Below, piece after piece: positions 26,001 through 33,900 of a DNA stretch of 64,000 bases. Numbering within the stretch: position 1 is the stretch's first letter; each line of letters opens with the position of its first letter. Source of the stretch: Brevundimonas subvibrioides ATCC 15264 (lineage in GTDB: Bacteria; Pseudomonadota; Alphaproteobacteria; Caulobacterales; Caulobacteraceae); contig NC_014375.1 in NCBI RefSeq assembly GCF_000144605.1, positions 372,001 to 436,000 on the forward strand. Reading direction: 5' to 3'. Under the pieces are notes generated by a model. The model saw only the letters and a list, made by a program, of their open reading frames with translations, made no database searches and was not told the DNA's origin. Made by a program: the position numbers and the translations under genes.

Positions 26001-27066
26001 CGCCTTCGCGCCGCCGGACGCCGGCCGCCGGACCATGGGCGAGCTGTCGCAGTTCCTCGACCTCCAGGAGGGCCGCGATCGCCAGACGGCGGAGCGTGAC
26101 GCCCTGACCCGGATGGTCTGGGGCGACCGGGCCCAGGCCGGCAACGGAACGGGCAACGGAACCGGCAACGCGGCCGGGACGGCGGACGCCCGCCGCACCG
26201 CCGCCGACACCGGAACCGGCGGCGCGGACGCGGTCTCGGGCCCGCGGGTCTGGGTCGGAGGCTCGATCAGCCTGGGCGAGCGTGATGCGACGACCCGGAC
26301 GGCCGAGCTGTCGATCACCACCTCGGGGATCAGCGCCGGTGTCGACGTGAGCCTGTCCGACGTCCTCGATCTGGGGGTCGGGGTCGGCTACGGCCGGGAG
26401 GACACGGATGTGGGATCCGACAGCTCGCGCATGGAATCCTACACCCGTCTGGCGGTGGCCTACGGCAGCTGGCGGCCGATGGCGGATGTGTTCGTCGACG
26501 GCACGCTCGGCTACGCCCAGCTGGACTTCACCACCCGGCGCCGGACCCCCGTGGACCGGAGCCTGGTGTCCGGCGAGCGCGACGGTTCGGCGCGGTTCGG
26601 TTCGCTGTCGGCGGGCCTGGACCGGGTCGCGGGGGCGGCGCGCTGGATCGGCTATGGCCGGGTCGAGGTGATGAACGCCGACCTCGATGCCTATGTCGAA
26701 GCCGGCTCGCCGCTCTGGGCGCTCCGCTACGAGGCGCGCGACCTGGAGTCGCTGCAGGGGGCCGTGGGTCTGCGCTACGAGCGCGAGATCCTGCGCGGCG
26801 AGGACGTCTGGACCCCCGGGGTGCGGGTGGAGTGGGCGCGTGAGTTCGGCGACGCCGGACCCCAGGCCCTGCGCTACGCCGACTTCCTGACCGGGCCCGG
26901 CTTCCTGATCGGTCAGGAGGGCTGGGAGCGCTCGAGCCTGAACCTCGGGCTCACCCTCGGCTGGCGCTCGGGCGGCGGCTGGTCGCTGTCCGCCGACTAC
27001 GACGGCGCCTTCAGCGACGGCCAGAGCCTCCACGGCCTGCGCGCCAGGATGAGCAAGGCCTTCTGA
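23080..27066 (+). CDS. Ig-repeat autotransporter adhesin
   Basis: A 1328-residue surface protein of type V secretion style. The signal peptide (about residues 1-42, ending PAAAQ) precedes an N-terminal domain of about 150 residues of unknown fold. Residues about 200-917 hold eight Ig-like units. Seven are of putative-Ig (He_PIG) type, each with GTAPYSFAV, LPAGxTLSSxGxLSGTPT and FxVTATD motifs. One (fifth) is of the VGSDSFAYTASNANG cadherin/tandem-Ig type. A helical linker (LNTAQAEATRRLVGTQLQT) leads to a C-terminal autotransporter beta-barrel from about residue 1050, ending LRARMSKAF with terminal Phe. It probably mediates attachment. A broken paralogue lies at 7557-7816. Confidence 0.9.
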   Translation: MRLVRSALSGLWRATCVGGLNAVVAAVGLSILVGFAAAPAAAQTTNLSGTSRSTFDNNGSVYGDGDGFIQWGTQAGFGFRGVITFNVPAGSPSITAAEVRVPGSSNVANSPATELRNVSTPFTYAAVGSGALIGGPTAVIRTSTTPIQLNAAGVSALNALAAAGGGTLNIGFKIGTENLSREEVYYTGLSASSFSLVITRPTLTISPTSLPSARVGEAFSQSISASGGTAPYSFAVTTGALPAGMTLSSSGTLSGTPTAGGSFNFTVQATDGQSVTGSRSYSLTVQSPTISLPFQADPFKAVVNQPFRASIPTPTGGTAPYSYALLSGTLPAGITLSAAGVLSGTPTTVGFTNLTIQAFDSSTGTGPYNAIQSYSLLVDPGVVLGTAEPSFATAGQTYSHTFTVTGGTAPYSFAVTAGSLPAGVMLSSSGALSGTPTATGSFSFTVTATDGQNMMGSRAYSLSVRGPSIALPGTEPFMAVVNQPFRASIPAASGGTAPYSYALTSGTLPDGVTLSSDGVLSGTPTTAGSFDVVIQATDSTTGTGPFNSAGQEYAFVVDPGVPVAEASSVSLPFGTASMTVPLTLSGGAATSVSITTPPTRGTATVSGTSITYQFTEAGYVGSDSFAYTASNANGTSEPTTVTVTRAAPTVVLAGGAQPEARVGVAYSQTLSATGGTAPYTYAVTGGALPAGVTLSSAGLLSGTPTAGGAFSFTVTATDSSTGTGPFRVAAAHSLTVAGASVTVSGAALPAGSRGTPYSQAVTASGGVAPYSYAVSSGTLPAGLTLSSSGQISGTPTAVGTFAFQVRATDSATGEGPYSGTANLSVTINAATVTVTPAVLADALEGVAFSQQFQASGGQGSYSFAVTAGSLPAGLILSPGGLLRGTPTTAGTFAFTVTATDGFGNTGAAAIRVTVTSRPDPAADPDVRGLNTAQAEATRRLVGTQLQTFGRRLEQLHRGGEAQARTSLNLTLDGSAFAPPDAGRRTMGELSQFLDLQEGRDRQTAERDALTRMVWGDRAQAGNGTGNGTGNAAGTADARRTAADTGTGGADAVSGPRVWVGGSISLGERDATTRTAELSITTSGISAGVDVSLSDVLDLGVGVGYGREDTDVGSDSSRMESYTRLAVAYGSWRPMADVFVDGTLGYAQLDFTTRRRTPVDRSLVSGERDGSARFGSLSAGLDRVAGAARWIGYGRVEVMNADLDAYVEAGSPLWALRYEARDLESLQGAVGLRYEREILRGEDVWTPGVRVEWAREFGDAGPQALRYADFLTGPGFLIGQEGWERSSLNLGLTLGWRSGGGWSLSADYDGAFSDGQSLHGLRARMSKAF

Positions 27067-27078
27067 GGCCAACCCGGC

Positions 27079-27110
27079 AACAGGGGTCGCGCCACCGCGC
27101 GGCCCCTGTT
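27079..27110 (+). terminator. Hairpin after the autotransporter gene
   Basis: AACAGGGG and CCCCTGTT arms enclose a GC-rich inner segment, 12 bases after the stop. The pseudogene remnant has a near-identical copy. Confidence 0.75.
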
Positions 27111-27180
27111 CCACCCTTCGCTCAACCGTCGGGCGCGCCTTTACCCGAACCCGATCATCCAGGCTGAACAGGCTGCCGAC

Positions 27181-27594
27181 ATGGACCGTGTCACGAAGGG
27201 GTTCGGAGCATTCCACAGGCTACGTCTGACGCGGTTCATCCTGGCCGCGGCGGCCGTCTGGGTCTCGGTGTGGGTGGGCATCTGGGCCTGTGCGAGCCAT
27301 CGCACGGCCGTCATCGATCGATCGATCTCTGCGGAGCGCACGTCAGCGCTGACGCTGATCTCGAGCCTCGCGCCACCGACGATCGACCCGCTGAACGCGT
27401 CCAAGAGAGTGCGTCTGACGACCATCGGCAACCGCATCGACCGCGACCTGGTCCGGCGCGACGCCACGCACCGCTGGGCGGACCGTGCGCAAGGGTGGGG
27501 TCCCCTCGGGCTGGCGCTGATCCTGTCCCTGATCCTTCCGGCGGTGTGGCTCCGCGGCCGTTCCGGACGACGCGAGTGGTTTCGACATCCCTAG
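27181..27594 (+). CDS. Small two-helix membrane protein
   Basis: A 137-residue protein with hydrophobic helices near residues 19-37 (FILAAAAVWVSVWVGIWAC) and 106-122 (GPLGLALILSLILPAVW), separated by a soluble loop of about 65 residues. No family recognised. It lies between the autotransporter terminator and the TPS operon, reading in the same direction. The membrane pattern supports it, but there is no clear ribosome-binding site. Confidence 0.5.
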   Translation: MDRVTKGFGAFHRLRLTRFILAAAAVWVSVWVGIWACASHRTAVIDRSISAERTSALTLISSLAPPTIDPLNASKRVRLTTIGNRIDRDLVRRDATHRWADRAQGWGPLGLALILSLILPAVWLRGRSGRREWFRHP

Positions 27595-27935
27595 GCTGGA
27601 GCGCCTTTCAGAGGGCGAGACCACCCGCTTCCACGCCGATGTCGATCACGACCGAGCGGCGACCGCTTCCTGGACAGCGGCAGGATAGGGGACCTGGCGA
27701 CCCGGACCGATGGCCTGGCCGGTACCGGCCATCCCGTGGCGTTGTTAACGCACGGTTTTTCGCGCATCCGGTGTTTCCCGGCTGCACGACGGGATTGCGG
27801 CGTTATGTGACTTGTCCGGGCCTCCTTCAGGCGGCTAGGCTTAACCACGATACGGCCGAAGGGGGGGACCCGGCGGCCACTGCGTCCTGTAACCCATATG
27901 CCGTGACGTCGTCGTCGGCTTGCTGGAGCCGTCGG
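27595..27935 (+). other. Leader region of the TPS operon
   Basis: No gene seen. The frame of the TPS exoprotein is open through here by chance of GC content but has no signal peptide upstream of 27936. No copy of the 13-bp dyad was found in this leader. Confidence 0.5.
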
Positions 27936-30900
27936 ATGTCTCGATCTCTCACCTCGCGTGCTCAACTCGCAACGTCGGCCGAAGGGCTGGCGGCTCGAGG
28001 GGGGCGCCTGGGGCGGAGCCTTCGGACCTCCCTGCTCGCCAGCGCGGCCGTGTTTCTTGCCGGTCAGGCGTACGCTCAGGATGTCGCGCCGGTCGCCCCG
28101 CCTGCGGGCCGGGAGCTTCCGGTTGTGGCCGGGGTCGTGCACGGCGGCGTCTCATTTGATCGCAGCGCGCCGAACCAGCTTCTGATCACCCAGTCGACCG
28201 ACCGGGCGATCGTCAACTTCCAGAGCTTCGACATCGCGGCCGGTGCCGGGGTTCGGATCGATCAACCCGGATCGCTGTCGGCGCTTCTGGGTCGCGTGAC
28301 GGGCCAGGACGCCTCGATCATCGCCGGGTCGCTGAGCGCCAACGGCCAGTTCCTGCTGGTCAATCCCAACGGCATCGCCATCACCAATGGCGCGACCATC
28401 GACACGGGGGCCTTCGTGGCCTCGACACTGGACATCGCCGACGCCGACTTCCTGTCCGGCAACCTGACTTTCCGCCGGACAGGCCGGGCTGCGACCGTCG
28501 TCAATCAGGGGACCATCGCCGCCTCCCAGGGCGTCGCCCTGATCGGGTCGGGCGTGGTCAACGAGGGCGTGGTCGAGGCCCGTCTGGGCCAGATCGGCTA
28601 CGGGGCCGGTGACCTCGTGACGGTGGATTTCTCGGGTGACCGGTTCCTGCAGGTGGCGATCCCCGTCTCGGACGCCGCGGGTCTGACCGACGCGCTGGGA
28701 CGGCCGTTGAGCGCGCTGGTCCAGGCGGGTGGCACGACCCGGGCCGAGGGCGGTCGCATCTATATCTCGGCCCAGGGCGCGCGCGACCTGATGCTGGGCG
28801 CGGTCAAGGTGGATGGATCGCTGATCGCCACGACGGTGCGCGAGGGCGCCAACGGCCGGGTCCATCTGGGCAATGTCGCCATCGATGGCGGCACGACCGG
28901 TCTGGTCCAGGTCACGGGCCGCATCGACGCCTCGGGCGGCACGGGCCTGAACGGCGGCGCGGTCGAGGTCTCGGGCGGCTTTCTCGGCATGGGCGGAACG
29001 GTCGACGCCTCGGGCGGCGTGAACGGCGGGTCGGTGACGCTGCGGGCCGGGCGCGCGCTCAGCCTGGCGGACCAGATCGCCGCGGTCGGACGGACCGGTG
29101 TCGGCGGTCAGCTGACCTATACCTCGGGCGGCTCGGTCACAGAGATTCAGGGCTCGGTCAACAACGCGTCTGGCGGCCTGCACGGCGGCGTCATCAGCGT
29201 CGCGGCGAGCGGCGACCTGGCGACCTCGGGCGTCTATCTGGCCTCGGGCCTGCTGGGTTATGGCGGGCGGGTCGATCTGACGGGGGGATCGGTGCGCCTG
29301 CTGTCGACGCAGATCGACGCCTCGGGCGGCGCCCTGGGCGGGCTGGTCCGCGTGGGCGGAGCCTTCCAGGGCGGCGCGGCCGATCGCGTGGACCGGATCG
29401 ACTATGCGGCGCACGAGGGCCGGTTCGGCCCCCTGCCGACCCTGGCCAATGCCCGGACCACCTTCGTCAACGACGGGGTCGGCATCAATGTCGCCTCGGC
29501 GCGAGGGCAGGGCGGGTCGGCCGTGATCTGGTCCGACGACCTGACGACCATGCTGGGCTTGGTGCTGGCCACCGGTCGTCGCGGCGGCGGCTGGGTCGAG
29601 GTCTCGGGCAAGGAGACGCTGCGCTATGTCGATCTGACGCGCATCGACACCGGCGCGGGCGGCGGCCTGCTACTGGACCCCAAGGACATCGTCATCGGCG
29701 ACTTCGCCCAGGCCCAGGCCTGGCAGTATGCCGGGATCATCGGGACGGGGTTGGGCACATCGGATCGGGACGTGGGTACGACTCTCGAGGCCTTCGACCA
29801 GTTCGGAAGCTCCGTATCGTTGAACGCGGCGGGCGACCGGCTGGCGGTCGGGTCGGCGGGCGACGACGGCTTCGGCACTGTGGCTTTCGATTCCGGCAGG
29901 GTGCGTCTGTTCACCTTCACCGACACCAGCTTCGGCGGCGGCGCACTCGCGGCCACGATCGGCCGAGGCTATACTGGCGGCAACAACGTCGACCTCGGCA
30001 CCGCCCTGGAGACCAACGACGCCTTCGGCTATTCCGTCTCTCTGAACGCGGCCGGGGACCGGCTGGCGGTCGGGGCGACCCAGGACGACGGCTTCGGCAA
30101 TCTTGTTCCCAACTCCGGCTCGGTGCGGCTGTTCACGTTCGCCGACACCAGCTTCGGGGGCGGTGCGCTCGCGGCGACTATCGGCCGGGGCTATACCGGT
30201 GCGAACAACCTCGATCCCGGGGCCATCATAATCAACAGCGAAGCGTTCGGCGCCTCCGTTTCGCTGAACGCGGCCGGGGACCGGCTGGCGGTCGGGGCGC
30301 TCAACGACGCCGGTGTCGGCAATGTGGCCAACGCTTCCGGCTCGGTGTCGCTGTTCACCTTCAGCAACACCAGCTTCGGGGGCGGCGCGCTCGCGGCCAC
30401 CATCGGCCGGGGCTATACCGGCGGCAGCAACCTCGACCTCGGAACCGCTCTGGAGTCCGGCGACCGGTTCGGCCAATCCGTTTCGCTGAACGCCGCCGGG
30501 GACCGGCTGGCGGTCGGGGCGTACACCGACGACGGCTTCGGCAATGTAGCTAGCATTTCCGGCTCTGTGCGGCTGTTCACCTTCAGCAACACCAGCTTCG
30601 CCGGCGGCGCGCTCGCGGCCACGATCGGCCGGGGCTATACGGGTGGAAACAATCTCGACCTCGGAACCTCCTTGGAGGACTTCGACCTGTTCGGCACCTC
30701 CGTCTCGCTGAATGCGGCCGGAGACAGGCTGGCGGTCGGGGCGCAAGGCGACAGCGGCCTCGGCAATGTCGCCAGCAGTTCCGGCTCGGTGCGACTGTTC
30801 ACCTTCAGCAACACCAGCTTCGGGGGCGGCGCGCTCGCGGCCACCATCGGCCGGGGCTATACCGGCGGCAACAACATCGACCTCGGAGTCGCCCTGGAGG

Positions 30901-33900
30901 ACGGCGACGCGTTCGGCACTTCCGTCTCGCTGAACGCGGCCGGGGACCGGCTGGCGGTCGGGACGCCCCAGGATGACGGCTTCGGCAATGCGTTCGCCGA
31001 CTCCGGCTCGGTCCGGCTGTACACCTTCACCAACACCAGCTTCGCCGGCGGCGCGCTCGCGGCGACCCTGGGCCGGGGCTATAACGGTGGAAGCAATGTC
31101 GACCTCGGCACCGCCCTGGAGGACAGCGACAACTTCGGCGCCGCCGTCTCTCTGAACGCGGCCGGAGATCGGCTGGCGGTCGGGGCGACCGGTGACGACG
31201 GCTTCGGCAACGTCGCGAGCCTGTCCGGCGCGGTGCGGCTGTTCACCTTCACCGACACCCGCTTCGGCGGCGGCGTGCTCGCGGCGACGATCGGCCGGGG
31301 CTACACGGGCGGAAACAATCTGGACCTCGGGACCGCGCTGACGGCCGGCGACGGCTTCGGCTACTCCGTCTCCCTGAACGCGACCGGGGACCGGCTGGCG
31401 GTCGGGGCGGTCGGTGACGACGGCTTCGGCGATGGGTTCAGCAGTTCCGGTTCGGTGCGGCTGTTCACCTTTGCGGACACCAGTTTCGCCGGCGGCGCAC
31501 TCGCGGCCACCATCGGCCGGGGCTACACGGGCGTGAACGACCTGGACCTCGGAACCACCCTGGAGGCCAATGATTTTCTCGGCTACGCCGTCTCGCTGAA
31601 CGCGGCCGGGGACCGGCTGGCGGTCGGGGCGATCGGTGACGACGGCTCGGGCAACGCCTTCAGCAACTCCGGTTCGGTGCGGCTGTTCACCTTCAGCAAC
31701 AACAGCTTCGCTGGCGGTGCCCTCTCGGCCACGATCGGCCGGGGATACACGGGCGGAAACAATCGCGATCTCGGAGCCGCGCTGGATATCAACGACGTCT
31801 TCGGCGTCTCCGTCTCGCTGAACGCGGCCGGGGACCGGCTGGCAGTCGGAGCCAACCAGGATCGGGGCGCTGCAAATTCGTTCAACGGTATCGGCGCGGT
31901 GCGGCTGTTCACCTTTACGGACACCAGTTTCGCCGGCGGCGCGCTCGCGGCCACCATCGGCCGGGGCTATACGGGCGGGAACAATCTCGATCTCGGCACC
32001 TCGCTCGAGGCCTTTGATTTCTTCGGCATCTCCGTCGCGCTGAACGCGGCCGGGGACCGGCTGGCGGTGGGGGCGAGCGGTGATTGGGGAGCAGCCAACT
32101 CGGTCACCAACGCCGGCTCGGTGCGCTTGTTCACCTTCGCCGACACCAGCTTCACCGGCGGTGCGCTCGCGGCCACCATCGGCCGAGGCTACACAGGGGG
32201 GAACAACCTCGACCTCGGTACAGCGCTCAAGTTCAACGACCGGTTCGGCCAGTCCGTCTCGCTGAACGCGGCCGGGGACCGGCTGGCGGTGGGAGCGTAC
32301 CAGGACGACGGCTTCCTTGCTTCGTTCGTTGATTCCGGCTCGGTGCGGCTGTTCACCTTCAGCAACACCGACTTCGCCGGCGGCACGCTCGCGGCGAGGA
32401 TCGGCCGGGGCTATCCAGGCGGCGACGATCTCGATCTCGGAGCCGCTCTGGAGAGCAACGACGTCTTCGGCGTCTCCGTCTCGCTGAACGCGGCCGGCGA
32501 CAGGCTCGCGGTGGGGGCTTACGGCGACGACGGCTTCGGTAATCTCTGGAGCAACACCGGTTCGGTGCGGCTCTTCACCTTCGCCGACACCGGCTTTGGC
32601 GGCGGGACGCTCGCGGCCACAATCGGGCGGGGCTATACGGGCGGAAACAATCTCGACCTCGGGTCTGCCCTGGAGGCCAACGATCAGTTCGGCTGGTCCG
32701 TTTCGTTGAATGCGGCGGGCGATCGCCTCGCGGTCGGGGCGCGCATCGACGGCGGCTTCGGGAATGCGGCCGGAGCCTCCGGCTCGGTACGGCTGTTCAC
32801 CTTCACCGACACCAGTTTCGCCGGCGGCGCGCTCGCGGCGACCATCGGCCGAGGCTACACGGGCGGAAACAACCTCGACCTCGGGACCGCGCTGACGGCC
32901 GGCGACCTGTTCGGCCAGTCCGTCTCGCTGAACGCGGCCGGGGACCGGCTGGCCGTCGGGGCTTTTAGCGACGACGGCTTCGGCGATATGGCCCCCGATG
33001 CCGGCTCGGTGCGGCTGTTCACCTTCGCTGACACCAGCTTCGGAGGGGGTGCGCTCGCCGCCACGCTTGGCCGCGGCTACTCCGGCGCGAACGATATCGA
33101 CCTCGGAGCCGCCCTGGAGTCCAGCGACGCTTTCGGCTGGTCGGTTTCGCTGAACGCGGCCGGCGACCGGCTGGCGGTCGGGGCGGCCTACGATGGCGGC
33201 TTCGGCAATGTCGCGAGCCTGGCCGGCTCGGTCCGGCTGTTCACCTTCACCGACACCAGTTTCGCCGGCGGCGCCCTCGCCGCGACCATCGGCCGAGGCT
33301 ACACCGGCGCGAACAATATCGACCTCGGAACCGCCCTGGACGACCTCGATTTCCTGGGCGATTCCGTCTCGCTCAACGCGGTCGGTGACCGGCTGGCGAT
33401 CGGGGCCAGCGGCGACGACGGCCAGGGCAACGCGTTCTCTGGTTTCGGCGCTGTGCGCCTGTTCACCTTCACAGGGACCGGTTTCGCGGGCGGCGCGCTC
33501 TCGGCCACCCTCGGTGCTGGCTATGCCGGAACGGGTGACCTGGACCTCAGAGCCGCCGGATTGGCCCCGGGGTTCGGCAGCGCGGTGGCCTTCGACGCGT
33601 CGGGCGACCGGCTGGCGCTCGGCACACCGGGTTTCGGAGCCAGTGCGGGGGCGGTGCATCTGTTCACGTCCAGCACGACGCCGGTGACCAGCCTGGCCTT
33701 CGCCGACAACGCCACGGGAACCAGCAACATCTCCGCTGCGGGGCTCGCCGCGGCCCTTGCGGGCGGGACCGCGATTTCGCTGGAAGCCTCCAACGACATC
33801 ACGGTGGCCAGCGCCGTCAACGTGACCGGAGCGACCGGCGGGGCGCTGAGCCTGACGGCGGGGCGGTCGATCCTGCTGAACGCCTCGATCACCACGGCCA

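Noticed and set aside
23647-27216. 1189-residue minus-strand frame opposite the autotransporter
   Set aside because: Arg/Ala/Gly/Gln-rich shadow of a repetitive gene; no start signals, and the plus strand clearly encodes Ig repeats and a barrel.
29670-33659. 1329-residue open frame on the minus strand opposite the tpsA repeats
   Set aside because: It is a mirror of the 222-bp repeats in GC-rich DNA, with no signal peptide or domain. The plus-strand frame has a full TPS layout and an operon partner.
29776-33665. CRISPR array
   Set aside because: Repeats are 222 bp, translated and in frame; no 25-40 bp repeat with unique spacers and no cas genes.
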